Assembly: GCF_007751715.1 (NCBI RefSeq)
Contig: NZ_CP036292.1
Span: 4,719,339 to 4,783,338 of the forward strand
Length of the DNA stretch: 64,000 nt
Direction of reading: 5' to 3'
From: Rosistilla oblonga
GTDB taxonomy: Bacteria > Planctomycetota > Planctomycetia > Pirellulales > Pirellulaceae
Shown here: positions 34,410 through 43,414 of the stretch, in pieces
How the letters are laid out: each line of letters starts with the position of its first letter
How positions within the stretch are numbered: position 1 is the first letter of the stretch
Translations under genes and position numbers: made by a program
Notes under the pieces: model-generated
What the model was told of the DNA's origin: nothing
The model's database searches: none
What the model saw: the letters and a program-made list of their open reading frames with translations, nothing else

Positions 34410-35342
34410 TTAAATCGCTGAAGCGGGCACATCTTCGCGCTGATGAACTTCCACCGCCGCGTGGGCGATCGAAAGATCGTCGGGAAGCATCTTTTTAAAG
34501 TCGCCAGGGGAGACGGGATTCGACGAGACGATGATGATCTCGGTCGCGTATAACCCCGGACCAATCGACCAGACATGCAGGTCGACGACGTCGTGGTCAT
34601 CGTCTTCGATCGCGTCGCGAATTCGATCCAAAACCAGGTCGGTCGCCTGCCGATCCAACAGCACATCGCTCGTCGATCGAAGCAGTCCGACCGACCACTT
34701 CGCAACCACGATGGCACCGACGATACCGATGATCGGGTCGAGGATCGCCCACCCCCAAAACTTGCCCGCCAAAAGAGCAACGATCGCCAGCACGCTGGTC
34801 AACGCATCGGCTAACACATGCATGTAGGCAGCTTTTAAGTTGTGATCGTGCCCATGACTGCAACTCGATCCATCGCCGTGATCGTGCGTGTGACCGAGGA
34901 CCGTGGCGCAGATCGCGTTGACGACCAGACCGATCGCGGCGACCAGGATCGCTTGATTAAAAGAAATTTCCGCCGGGTCGAGGATTCGATGGACACTTTC
35001 CCAAACCATCATCAGCGAAAAGATGCCCAACAGCAGAGCGCCGGCAAATCCGCCCAACGCGTTGACCTTCCCCGTCCCAAAGCTGTAGCAGGCGTCATGG
35101 GCATAGCGGCGGGCGTAGATGTAAGCGAAGACCGATATCGTGAGCGCCGCAGCGTGCGACGCCATGTGCAATCCGTCGGCCAACAGCGCCATCGACTCGT
35201 AGACTCGCCCGGCCACGATCTCGATCACCATCATCGCCACGGTGATCGCGATCACCACAATCGTCCGCGACTCCCCAGGTTTCTTCTGGTCCTGGCCAAA
35301 GGAGTGATCCTCGTGCCAGGCAGCCAATTCTCGATTGCTCAT
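34410..35342 (-). CDS. Cation diffusion facilitator (DmeF-like) divalent metal exporter
   Basis: A 310-residue CDF transporter exchanging Zn, Co or similar ions for protons at the inner membrane. Six helices are visible, with the metal site pattern HMASH in LLADGLHMASHAAAL (helix II) and HVLADALTSVLA (helix V). A His-rich loop GHTHDHGDGSSCSHGHDH lies between helices IV and V. The N-terminus (AAWHEDHSFGQDQKKPGESR) matches the DmeF subgroup. The C-terminal ferredoxin-like domain (DVVDLHVWSIGPGLYATEI) is present. No metal-responsive regulator is adjacent. ATG at 35342 begins MSNRELAAWH. Confidence 0.92.
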   Translation of the reverse strand: MSNRELAAWHEDHSFGQDQKKPGESRTIVVIAITVAMMVIEIVAGRVYESMALLADGLHMASHAAALTISVFAYIYARRYAHDACYSFGTGKVNALGGFAGALLLGIFSLMMVWESVHRILDPAEISFNQAILVAAIGLVVNAICATVLGHTHDHGDGSSCSHGHDHNLKAAYMHVLADALTSVLAIVALLAGKFWGWAILDPIIGIVGAIVVAKWSVGLLRSTSDVLLDRQATDLVLDRIRDAIEDDDHDVVDLHVWSIGPGLYATEIIIVSSNPVSPGDFKKMLPDDLSIAHAAVEVHQREDVPASAI

Positions 35343-35635
35343 CGCTTTGCAGGCTTCCCCTGATTCTTGATTCGTCCACGATTAACGCCTGCCCCTATCA
35401 TAGAACCTTCCCCGCAAGGGCGATGCAAAAGTGAAGCCGCCCCCCGCTGATCGCTGGCGTTTTTTCATCCGGCCTGCGTGCCCAAGTCCACTCCCCCGCA
35501 GAGACGACACTATTCAGGTCGTTTTTTGAGGAATTGATTGATTTTTCACCTCGCTTGAAATAGCCTCGACTGTAATGCCAAAACTCCGCAGACCACCCAA
35601 AGTATTGCACAACGAGTCGCAAGGGATCTCTATCG

Positions 35636-36805
35636 ATGACTAACTCCAGACTATTCACTTGCTTGCTCGTGGTTGCGTGCACCTCGATCGCAAGCGCCCA
35701 GAACGATGCAGCCTCGCCATTTAGCGGCAGCGATTCGGCGATCGCACAGCAATGGGTGCAGGTCGATTCGGCGGGAACGCTGCACGGACGCGTCGACGTG
35801 CCCGTCGCCGGAGGCCTCCGCCGCGCAGACCTCGTCCGCATCGCGCTGCTTCCTTTAGGTGGCGGCGAAGCCGCGACGACCGTCTACGGCAAGACGACTC
35901 TCGAAGGCAGCTTTACGATCCCACAAGTCTCCAAGGGGACTTACGCGATGCTCGTCCACAGCACCGACGTCCTCGCCTGCTACACCGTGCATGTCCTTCC
36001 CGCCAACGGTTCGGAGACTCCAGACCACTTGCATGTGCTTGCCGCGCGAACCAATTCGGATTTCGTAATGCAACGCATCCGCAGCTACATCCCGATGCAG
36101 CCTTCGCTCCCTTACGCGATCAAACAGTTCGACACCGATCCGGTTAGCGATCGCAAGCCGAGCAGCGAAGGCCAAGTCTTCGCCGATTCGACCGGTGCGA
36201 TCAACGGCCGGCTTTCGCTTCCCGCGGGCAGCGACGGCAAATCGCCTGCGATCCGAAACATGAACGTGATCGTGGTTCAAGGCGACAAGTCGGTCGCGAT
36301 GGCAGCTGTCGACGGCGACGGCAACTTCTCGGTCCCCAAGCTGACTCCCGGATCGTACGGCCTGATCGCTGCGGGCGAGAGCGGTTTTGCGGCTGTCGGA
36401 TTTGAGCTGACCGCTCCAACAACCACTTCGCATTCGACACGCACCACTCGCTTTGTATCGTTCAACGCGGCGGCCGCCGGCGAGACCGAATTGAACGTCG
36501 AAGTCGTCCCCGGCTTTGCCGTCGAATCGATTCAAAAAGAACTGCAACCCTCCGAAAATGGCGACCAGGAAGTGATCGGCGAAGGCGTTGCCTTGGACGA
36601 ATTCGGTTGGCCCGTCGACCCTAACGCAGTCCCAAGAGGTCCGACGGCAAGCAGCATGGGATCGGCTCAAGCCGGTTCGAGCGGCGGTGGCGGCGGCGGT
36701 TCGGGTGGCGGCGGCGGCCTGGGTGGCCTCGGCGCGATCGGCCTGGCCGCAGCAGCATTGGCTGCTCAAGACAACAACAGCGTGGCGAGCCCCGCGAATC
36801 CTTAA
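35636..36805 (+). CDS. Secreted protein with Gly-rich, Ala-rich hydrophobic C-terminus
   Basis: A 389-residue protein with a signal peptide (LFTCLLVVACTSIASAQ). Two carboxypeptidase-regulatory-like beta-sandwich segments are suggested by LHGRVDVPVAGG...GSFTIPQVSKGTYAMLVHS and INGRLSLPAGSDG...NFSVPKLTPGSYGLIAAGE. The C-terminus has a GGGGGGSGGGGGLGGLG run, then a hydrophobic Ala/Leu helix and a short tail. That layout resembles cell-surface sorting or anchoring tails, although no known sorting motif is matched. Probably a cell-envelope structural or adhesion protein. A strong terminator follows. Confidence 0.75.
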   Translation: MTNSRLFTCLLVVACTSIASAQNDAASPFSGSDSAIAQQWVQVDSAGTLHGRVDVPVAGGLRRADLVRIALLPLGGGEAATTVYGKTTLEGSFTIPQVSKGTYAMLVHSTDVLACYTVHVLPANGSETPDHLHVLAARTNSDFVMQRIRSYIPMQPSLPYAIKQFDTDPVSDRKPSSEGQVFADSTGAINGRLSLPAGSDGKSPAIRNMNVIVVQGDKSVAMAAVDGDGNFSVPKLTPGSYGLIAAGESGFAAVGFELTAPTTTSHSTRTTRFVSFNAAAAGETELNVEVVPGFAVESIQKELQPSENGDQEVIGEGVALDEFGWPVDPNAVPRGPTASSMGSAQAGSSGGGGGGSGGGGGLGGLGAIGLAAAALAAQDNNSVASPANP

Positions 36806-36839
36806 GATCGCAGCACGCTCTCGCTCGCTGCGATGCAAA

Positions 36840-36861
36840 GCCGCCCCGCACATGGGGCGGC
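36840..36861 (+). repeat. GC-rich perfect stem-loop after the Gly-rich protein gene
   Basis: GCCGCCCC and GGGGCGGC pair perfectly around a 6-nt loop, without a U-tract. It lies 30 bp upstream of the true terminator and may protect the mRNA 3' end. Confidence 0.5.
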
Positions 36862-36890
36862 ACAAATTGCCCGATCCGAACGTCTCCCAC

Positions 36891-36918
36891 AGCGGCCACC
36901 ATGTTGGCCGCTTTTTTT
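36891..36918 (+). terminator. Rho-independent terminator
   Basis: AGCGGCCA/TGGCCGCT stem (8 bp), 6-nt loop, then seven T. The remaining bases to 37154 show no gene; the whole 349-bp gap (36806-37154) carries only these two hairpins and the promoter side of the next gene. Confidence 0.88.
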
Positions 36919-37154
36919 GTTTACCAGTCGTGCAATAATCCTTCGGAACTTGCGGGCGCCGGTCGGCTGAGTTAACTTCGGGGATCGCCCTCGCCAAGCA
37001 ACCTTTTGCGCCAGCGATCCGTAGCCCCGCGGTTGAGCCTGCCCCGCATTCTTGCTCGCTCGCTACAGTTCATCTGCCAACTCCCGTTGCTTGCCCACCA
37101 GATCACACTTACGACCCTCTCTCACCTGTCCCTTCTTCACGGATTTGATCGAAC

Positions 37155-38261
37155 ATGAGTTTAGATACAGCCATTGCAGAGGCCAAAGCGACGCTGGACG
37201 CTCACACGCACGAGATCGTTCAGTGGCACTTCCACGAATCGACGGGAAGCCCTTTCTGGTTGCAGAAGAAAAGCGAACTGAAGTTCGATCCGTTGACCGA
37301 AGTCAAATGCTTCGACGACCTGAAGAAGTTCCCGCTGTTCGAAGACGATTGGTTGCGTGGCGGGCCGGTTCGCCGTTGGGTTCCCAAGGGCTACGAAAAC
37401 GAACCGGTCTACGTCTTCGAGACCGGCGGAACGACCGGTGTCCCCAAGAGTCGTGTTGTGATGCGCGATCACTGGATCGATTACGAGATGTTCAGCGACA
37501 CGCTGCCCGAGGAGCACTTTCCCAAGGGAGCGAACTGGTTGATGCTGGGCCCAAGCGGTCCGCGACGCTTGCGATTGGCTGTCGAACACCTGGCGCAACA
37601 CCGCGGCGGGATCTGCTTCTGCGTCGATCTCGATCCACGCTGGGTTGTCAAGCTGATCAAAAAAGGCTGGATGGAGCACCTGGAAGAATACAAGAAGCAC
37701 TGCATCGACCAAGCGATCACGATCCTGACCGCGGGTCACGACATCCAATGCATGTTCACGACGCCCAAGTTGTTGGAATCGTTAGGCGATGCCTTGGAAG
37801 AACGCGGCAGCAGCATCCAAGAGATGGGCATCAAGGGGATCTTCTCTGGCGGCACCGAGTTCACGCCTCAGTGGACGCGGTACGCGGTCGAGGAATTGTT
37901 AGGCGGTTCGCCCGAAGAGGGTGGCGTTTACATGACGCCAACCTACGGTAACACGCTGATGGGACTGGCGTGCAGCAAACCGATCACCGCCGCCGAACAG
38001 TACAAGATCAGCTACTACGCCCCGCAACCGCGAGCGGCGACCGAAGTGGTTGAGTTTGAAGATCACACGCAGGTCGTCAGCATGGGCGGCACCGGACGCG
38101 TGAAGTTGTATACATTGACGAAAGAGTTCTTTGTTCCCGGCTTCCTGGAACGCGATGAGGGAGAACGCGAAGCTCCGTTCGACAAGTTCCCATGGGACGG
38201 TGTCAGCGGCGTTCGACCGTTCCACGAACTGGCTTCGGCCACGACCGTCGGCGTCTACTAA
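37155..38261 (+). CDS. Adenylate-forming enzyme, LuxE/PaaK/GriD-like
   Basis: A 368-residue protein of the acyl-activating superfamily in the short LuxE/PaaK-type form. The P-loop-like motif FETGGTTGVPKSRVV is near residue 90; the A5-like segment YMTPTYGNTLMGLA follows at about 255. The usual C-terminal AMP-binding subdomain is short or absent, as in LuxE and GriD. Such enzymes activate a carboxylic acid with ATP and pass the acyl group to a partner. The partner is likely the downstream acyl-reductase-like ALDH, giving an aldehyde. Substrate unknown: fatty and aromatic acids are both possible. ATG at 37155. Intergenic distance to the partner is 151 bp, filled with an imperfect repeat. Confidence 0.72.
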   Translation: MSLDTAIAEAKATLDAHTHEIVQWHFHESTGSPFWLQKKSELKFDPLTEVKCFDDLKKFPLFEDDWLRGGPVRRWVPKGYENEPVYVFETGGTTGVPKSRVVMRDHWIDYEMFSDTLPEEHFPKGANWLMLGPSGPRRLRLAVEHLAQHRGGICFCVDLDPRWVVKLIKKGWMEHLEEYKKHCIDQAITILTAGHDIQCMFTTPKLLESLGDALEERGSSIQEMGIKGIFSGGTEFTPQWTRYAVEELLGGSPEEGGVYMTPTYGNTLMGLACSKPITAAEQYKISYYAPQPRAATEVVEFEDHTQVVSMGGTGRVKLYTLTKEFFVPGFLERDEGEREAPFDKFPWDGVSGVRPFHELASATTVGVY

Positions 38262-38370
38262 ACCTAGAACCCTTCCATCTCTTGATCGCCGAAGTGTCGC
38301 CGCCGAACTATCGATGCGACGACGGTCGGCGTCTTCATGAACCGAGAACCTTTCTATCTCCTTACGTCTC
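38245..38370 (+). repeat. Imperfect direct repeat between the synthetase and reductase genes
   Basis: About 45 bp are present twice, starting near 38245 and 38319 (cores GTCGGCGTCT, AGAACC, TTCATCTC-like and a closing CGA), some 75 bp apart with several substitutions. The first copy includes the last codons and stop of the synthetase gene. It looks like a local tandem duplication that lengthened the spacer. Confidence 0.45.
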
Positions 38371-38412
38371 CGATTTGCGGAGGCGATCGAATCGGCAGCC
38401 CGCGAGAAAACC

Positions 38413-39855
38413 ATGTTACAATTGCCCGCTCTGCGTTGGGGAAAACCTTACGAATCGCTCGAAAAGCAAGAAGTCGTCCACTTCAACACCGGCGAACCGA
38501 TCGCGATGGTCAACCAGGTCGGTGGCGGAATCGTGCAACGCGATTTGCGAAAATCGCAGAACGCTCGCGACGCGCTGCGAAAAATCCCCACCGATGAATT
38601 GATGGGGATGTGCAAGAAAGCGGCTGAGTTGTTCGAGAACGCCGAGTTGCCGATGGGCGATTCGACGCAGACCGTCGACCAGTTCGTGCACCAGCAATCG
38701 GCATCGACCGGCCTGCCGGAGCACATGTGTCGCGCTAACCTGAAGAAAAATTCGTTCTGCTTGGCCAACATGGATAAGATCCTCGACGCGCTCACCCGCG
38801 GACTGGATCGCAACATCTTTACCCGCGGCTACGGCGAAGAAGGTCGCGGCGTGATCGTCAGCTACCAAGCAACAACTCCAATCCTCGGGGCCGTGTTGCC
38901 AAACAATTCGCCCGGCGTGCACACGTTGTGGTTGCCTGCGGTCGCGCTGCAGGTCGGATTGGCACTGAAACCGGGTTCGCAAGAACCGTGGACTCCGTAC
39001 CGCATGGTCGCCGCATTTATCGAAGCGGGAATTCCAGCCGAAGCGTTTTCGCTGTACCCCGGCGGACACGACGCCGGCGGCGCGCTGTTGGCGAAATGCT
39101 CGCGATCGATGGTCTTCGGCAGCGCTCAAACGCTTGCTCAATACGCCGACAACCCTCGCGTCCAAGCTCACGGTCCAGGATTCTCAAAGATCATCCTGGG
39201 AGACGATGTCGTCGACCAATGGGAAGATTACCTGGACATGATGGTCGAAAGCGTCGCGATCAACTCCGGCCGCAGCTGCATCAACTGCTCGGGCATCTGG
39301 GCCAGTCGCCACACCCGCGAGATCGGCGAAGCGATCGCCAAGCGGATCGGCCCAATCGACGTCAAACCGCCGACCGACCCGACCGCCGAACTGGCTGCGT
39401 TCACGATGAAGCAGATGGCGCTGGGCACCTGGGGGATGGTCGAAACCGACCTGCAGGAAGAAGGTGTGACCGATTTGACAGCCGAATACGGCGACAAATT
39501 GATCGAAAAAGAGCGCTGTGCCTACCTGCGACCGATGGTCGTGCACGCCGATTCGCCCGATCGCGGCGTCGCGGCAAAGGAGTACATGTTCCCCTTCGTC
39601 AGCGTCGTCCAGTGCCCTCAAGCCGACATGCTGCGACGAATCGGCCCAACTCTGGTTGGCACCGTGATCACCAATAACGAGGAGCTGATTCGCCAAGCGG
39701 GTGACAGCACCGATATCGATCGCTTGAACATCGGCCCGATCGCCACAAACCGTCTGAATTGGCTGCAACCGCACGAAGGGAACATCATCGATTTCCTTTA
39801 CCGATCGCGTGCGTACCAGGTCGCCGAGACGCCGGTTGCCGCTGCCGGGGGCTGA
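38413..39855 (+). CDS. Acyl reductase-like aldehyde dehydrogenase (LuxC/GriC-like)
   Basis: A 480-residue member of the ALDH superfamily. The catalytic cysteine is in NSGRSCINCSGIWASRH (about residue 288), preceded by the cofactor region LPNNSPGVHTLWLPAVAL and LALKPGSQEPWT. The general-base Glu motif (ELGG) of oxidising ALDHs is missing; the same place reads GPGFSKIILGD. That absence is typical of acyl-CoA and acyl-enzyme reductases such as LuxC, EutE and GriC, which run toward the aldehyde. With the preceding LuxE/GriD-like gene it probably forms a two-subunit ATP- and NAD(P)H-dependent carboxylate reductase. Substrate unknown. ATG at 38413. Confidence 0.75.
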   Translation: MLQLPALRWGKPYESLEKQEVVHFNTGEPIAMVNQVGGGIVQRDLRKSQNARDALRKIPTDELMGMCKKAAELFENAELPMGDSTQTVDQFVHQQSASTGLPEHMCRANLKKNSFCLANMDKILDALTRGLDRNIFTRGYGEEGRGVIVSYQATTPILGAVLPNNSPGVHTLWLPAVALQVGLALKPGSQEPWTPYRMVAAFIEAGIPAEAFSLYPGGHDAGGALLAKCSRSMVFGSAQTLAQYADNPRVQAHGPGFSKIILGDDVVDQWEDYLDMMVESVAINSGRSCINCSGIWASRHTREIGEAIAKRIGPIDVKPPTDPTAELAAFTMKQMALGTWGMVETDLQEEGVTDLTAEYGDKLIEKERCAYLRPMVVHADSPDRGVAAKEYMFPFVSVVQCPQADMLRRIGPTLVGTVITNNEELIRQAGDSTDIDRLNIGPIATNRLNWLQPHEGNIIDFLYRSRAYQVAETPVAAAGG

Positions 39856-39904
39856 TTTGGCCACCTGATGTAGCGTCTCGCTGCATCACAAATCAGGAAA
39901 GATT

Positions 39905-39941
39905 GTCGCAGGTCGGGTTCGATTTCGCCCGAACCTGCGAC
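39905..39941 (+). repeat. Long stem-loop between the ALDH-like gene and korA-like gene
   Basis: GTCGCAGGTCGGG pairs with CCCGAACCTGCGAC (13 bp, one bulged A) around a 10-nt loop. No U-tract follows. It could be a processing or attenuation structure. The rest of the 346-bp gap (39856-40201) contains no gene. Confidence 0.5.
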
Positions 39942-40201
39942 GCGTTTGCGCGTCCCATAGATTGCTGGGGCGTCCTCTCTACGTTCCCTTCGGGGAGCGA
40001 ATCGGCTTAAAAAATCGCAACCGGCAACTCTTACCCATTTGCCGGAAACTGTGCGGCCAGCATAGAATATGACGGCTTTCCGCGGGCGACTGCTGGATCA
40101 AGTCGGCGATTTCTGAAATTTGCTTTACTTCGGCCCGCCCTTTTTTTCGATACAACCCCTACAGACCCACCTTTTGCATCCACGCAGGACGATAGGCTCA
40201 C

Positions 40202-42103
40202 ATGTCGGTACAACCTGAAGGTCAGCTGATTGCTGACAAGGAAATTTCCGAAGTCGATGGAATCACAGTCCGCTTGGCTGGCGATTCGGGTGACGGCATG
40301 CAGTTGCTGGGCACTCAATTGACCAACACCAGCGCGCTGCTTGGCAACGATGTCGCGACGTTCCCCGATTTCCCAGCGGAAATTCGCGCCCCGCGCGGTA
40401 CACGTGCCGGCGTCAGCGGGTTCCAGGTGCAATTCGCCAACTCCGAAATCTTCACTCCCGGCGACACGCTCGATGCGTTGGTGGTGATGAACCCGGCGGC
40501 GATGGTCACCAACATCACCGACCTACGTCGCGGCGGGCTGTTGATCGTCAACGAGGACGGCTTCGACGCCAAAGCTTTGAAACTGGCGGCGCTCACCGAG
40601 GATCCGGTCACCGAAGAGATCGAAGATCGCTACCGCGTCTTCAAGGTCCCGATGACCAAGCTGACTCGCGATGCCGTCAAAGAACTTGGCCTGGGCATGA
40701 AGGAAGCCGATCGCTGCAAGAACTTCTTCGCAATGGGATTGGTCTACTGGTTGTTCGGTCGTTCGCTGGAACCAACCCTGCGTTTCATCGACAACAAGTT
40801 TGGCAAGAAGTTGCCCGACGTAGCGGCCGCCAATGAGAAGGCGCTTCGCGCTGGATGGGCGTTCGGTGAAACGACCGAAACCTTCGGGATCACCTACCGC
40901 GTCGCACCGGCCAAACTGAAGCCGGGCACCTACAAAAACATGATGGGCAACCAAGCTTTGGCTTGGGGTCTGCTGGCTGCTGCAAAGCGCAGCGGCAAAG
41001 AGGTCTTCTACAGCGGCTATCCGATCACGCCGGCTAGCGACATCTTGCACGAACTGAGCCGTTACAAACATTTTGGCACGCGAACGTTCCAAGCCGAAGA
41101 TGAAATCTCCGCTTGCTGTGCAGCGATCGGTGCTGCCTTTGGCGGTGCGATGGCAGTCACCGCCAGCAGCGGACCGGGTATCGCGCTGAAGGCCGAAGCG
41201 ATGGGCTTGGGCTTCATTTTGGAACTGCCGTTGATCGTGATCAACGTGCAACGCGGCGGCCCAAGCACCGGCCTGCCAACCAAGACCGAACAGAGCGATC
41301 TGTTGCAAGCGATGTTCAACCGCAACGGCGAAGCACCGCTGCCGATCATCGCCGCGCAAAGCCCCGGCGACTGCTTCGACGCCGCTCAAGAAGCTTGGCG
41401 GATCGCCGTCAAGTTCATGACGCCCGTGATCCTGTTGTCCGATGGATACATCGCCAACGGTAGCGAACCGTGGAAGGTTCCCGACGTTAACGAAATGGAA
41501 CCGATCGTCGTCACCCATCCGCCCGACGCGGCTGAAGGCGATGCGCCCTTCATGCCATACGCTCGCGACGAAAACCTGGCCCGACCATGGGCAATCCCCG
41601 GCACCGCCGGGTTGATGCACCGCGTCGGCGGTCTGGAGAAAGCGGACGGCAGCGGCAACGTCAGCTACGATCCCGATAACCATCAATTGATGACCGACAA
41701 GCGTGCTGCGAAGATCGAAGGTATCGCCAACGACATTCCAGCTCAAGAAGTCTTCGGCGAGGAATCGGGCGACGTGTTGGTGATCAGCTGGGGCGGAACC
41801 TACGGTGCCTGCCACACCGCGATCGAACGCTGCCAACGCGAAGGGCTCAGCGTCTCGCACGCTCACATCCGCTACATGAATCCAATGCCAGCGAACCTTG
41901 GCGATCTGATGCGATCGTTCCGCAAGGTGCTGGTCCCCGAATTGAACTCGGGACAATTGCGAATGCTGCTGCGAGCGAAGTACCTGGTCGACTGCATCGG
42001 CTTCAACAAGGTCAAAGGCAAGCCGTTCAGCGTTTCGGAACTGATGGATCAAATCCATGAAATCGCTGATCAACCTACCCCCAATGACCAGCACTTCGGC
42101 TAA
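40202..42103 (+). CDS. 2-oxoacid:ferredoxin oxidoreductase, fused gamma-alpha subunit
   Basis: A 633-residue subunit. Residues ~20-200 form the gamma domain (VRLAGDSGDGMQLLGTQL, FPDFPAEIRAPRGT). The alpha pyrimidine-binding domain starts near residue 255 (MGNQALAWGLLAAAKRSGK, FYSGYPITPASDILHEL, FQAEDEISACCAAIGAAFGG, VTASSGPGIALKAEAMG). The C-terminal domain III follows. With the beta subunit it oxidatively decarboxylates a 2-oxoacid (2-oxoglutarate or pyruvate) to the acyl-CoA, reducing ferredoxin. The fused architecture and long alpha are KorA-like. Two-subunit enzymes of this type use a ferredoxin partner not encoded here. ATG at 40202. Confidence 0.92.
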   Translation: MSVQPEGQLIADKEISEVDGITVRLAGDSGDGMQLLGTQLTNTSALLGNDVATFPDFPAEIRAPRGTRAGVSGFQVQFANSEIFTPGDTLDALVVMNPAAMVTNITDLRRGGLLIVNEDGFDAKALKLAALTEDPVTEEIEDRYRVFKVPMTKLTRDAVKELGLGMKEADRCKNFFAMGLVYWLFGRSLEPTLRFIDNKFGKKLPDVAAANEKALRAGWAFGETTETFGITYRVAPAKLKPGTYKNMMGNQALAWGLLAAAKRSGKEVFYSGYPITPASDILHELSRYKHFGTRTFQAEDEISACCAAIGAAFGGAMAVTASSGPGIALKAEAMGLGFILELPLIVINVQRGGPSTGLPTKTEQSDLLQAMFNRNGEAPLPIIAAQSPGDCFDAAQEAWRIAVKFMTPVILLSDGYIANGSEPWKVPDVNEMEPIVVTHPPDAAEGDAPFMPYARDENLARPWAIPGTAGLMHRVGGLEKADGSGNVSYDPDNHQLMTDKRAAKIEGIANDIPAQEVFGEESGDVLVISWGGTYGACHTAIERCQREGLSVSHAHIRYMNPMPANLGDLMRSFRKVLVPELNSGQLRMLLRAKYLVDCIGFNKVKGKPFSVSELMDQIHEIADQPTPNDQHFG

Positions 42104-42168
42104 CGGATTCGCTGTCCGACCGTGGTGGTGACACCCAACAATCTACGTCCTCGAACTCTATAGATCCC

Positions 42169-43182
42169 ATGAACTTACCTGTTCTAAAAGCCGCCGATTT
42201 TGCCAGCGACCAAGACATCCGATGGTGCCCCGGATGTGGCGATTATTCGATCCTGGCCCAGATGAAGAAGGTCCTTCCCGAGCTGGGAATTCCCCGCGAG
42301 AAGACAGTCTTCGTCAGCGGCATCGGCTGCAGCAGCCGGTTTCCGTATTACATGAACACCTACGGCATGCACAGCATCCACGGCCGTGCACCAACGTTCG
42401 CAACGGGCCTGAAGGCGACTCGCCCCGACCTTTCGGTCTGGGTGATCACCGGCGACGGCGACGCGTTGTCGATCGGCGGTAACCACTTCATCCACGTGCT
42501 GCGGCGGAACTTGGACATCAACGTCGTCCTGTTCAACAACCGCATCTACGGTCTGACCAAGGGGCAATATTCGCCAACCAGCGAAGAGGGCCAGGTCACC
42601 AAGAGCACGCCGATGGGATCGATCGATCACCCATTGAACCCGTTGAGTGTAGCGATCGCCGCCGAAGCGACCTTCGTCGCCCGGTCGCTCGACGCGCACG
42701 TCAAACACTTGGCTGAGACCCTCAAGCGTGCCGCGGCACACAAGGGAACCTCGCTGGTCGAGGTTTATCAGAACTGCAACGTCTTCAACGACGGTGCGAT
42801 GGCGTACGCTCAAGAGAAGAGCCAGCGTTTGGAGAACACGATCGAGCTGGAGCACGGCAAGCCGTTGATCTTCGGTACCAATCGCGACAAGGGAATCCGT
42901 CAGGTTGGCACTCAATTGGAAGTCGTCAACTTGAAGGATGTCGCGGAAGACGATCTGTTGTTCCACGACGAAAAGGCGATGGATCCGTCGCTGCACTTCC
43001 TGCTCAGCCGCATGCGTCACCCGGTGATGCCCGAACCGATCGGCGTCTTCCGCGACGTCGAAGGCGTGGCGACCTACGACGAACAGATCAACGACCAAGT
43101 CGCCGCGGCGAAAGCCAAACATGGCGAAGCGGATCTGAACGCTCTGTTCAATTCGGGCGACACCTGGGAAGTCGCGTCGTAG
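42169..43182 (+). CDS. 2-oxoacid:ferredoxin oxidoreductase, beta subunit
   Basis: A 337-residue thiamine-diphosphate-binding subunit. Cluster ligands: WCPGCGDYSIL and SGIGCSSRFPYY; a further Cys in VYQNCNVFND. ThDP motif: ITGDGDALSIGGNHFIHVLR...VVLFNNRIYGLTKGQYSPT. The length (about 340) fits KorB. Located 65 bp after the alpha subunit, clearly one operon. Substrate preference (2-oxoglutarate versus pyruvate) cannot be settled by eye, but KorB-type YGLTKGQ-SPT is usual in 2-oxoglutarate enzymes. Confidence 0.92.
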   Translation: MNLPVLKAADFASDQDIRWCPGCGDYSILAQMKKVLPELGIPREKTVFVSGIGCSSRFPYYMNTYGMHSIHGRAPTFATGLKATRPDLSVWVITGDGDALSIGGNHFIHVLRRNLDINVVLFNNRIYGLTKGQYSPTSEEGQVTKSTPMGSIDHPLNPLSVAIAAEATFVARSLDAHVKHLAETLKRAAAHKGTSLVEVYQNCNVFNDGAMAYAQEKSQRLENTIELEHGKPLIFGTNRDKGIRQVGTQLEVVNLKDVAEDDLLFHDEKAMDPSLHFLLSRMRHPVMPEPIGVFRDVEGVATYDEQINDQVAAAKAKHGEADLNALFNSGDTWEVAS

Positions 43183-43210
43183 TCGAGACGCTTTTGGGCC
43201 GTTCATGATG

Positions 43211-43375
43211 CACCCGCCCGGCAAAGCCGGGAGGTTCGGAAAACCAGCGTTTAGCGAGTTTTTCGGAGAGGGCATTCGCCCAGATCAAGGCGGCCCCGAT
43301 ACCTCGTGACGCCCGCTCCCCGAACAACGCTTCGCTCGTTCGACCCTCCCCCGCAAACTTCGTTTGGGGAGGGTG
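43211..43375 (+). repeat. Intergenic repeat, copy 1
   Basis: Begins with CACCCGCCCGGCAAAGCCGGG (hairpin CCCGGC-AAA-GCCGGG) and ends with CCCTCCCC...AAAC-TTC-GTTT...GGGGAGGG, a second hairpin. A third weak hairpin (CGAAC...GTTCG) lies before it. About 165 bp. Closely matched by copy 2, 204 bp downstream. Confidence 0.85.
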
Positions 43376-43414
43376 AAGTATCTCCGAAAGCATCGACAAG
43401 ACGACAATGCAATT

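Noticed and set aside
34142-34780. 212-codon minus-strand frame overlapping the CDF exporter
   Set aside because: Shifted phase of the CDF gene extended into the intergenic region; no protein features.
40523-42094. 523-codon minus-strand open frame opposite the oxidoreductase alpha subunit
   Set aside because: Antisense shadow; Gln/His/Arg-rich translation without motifs.
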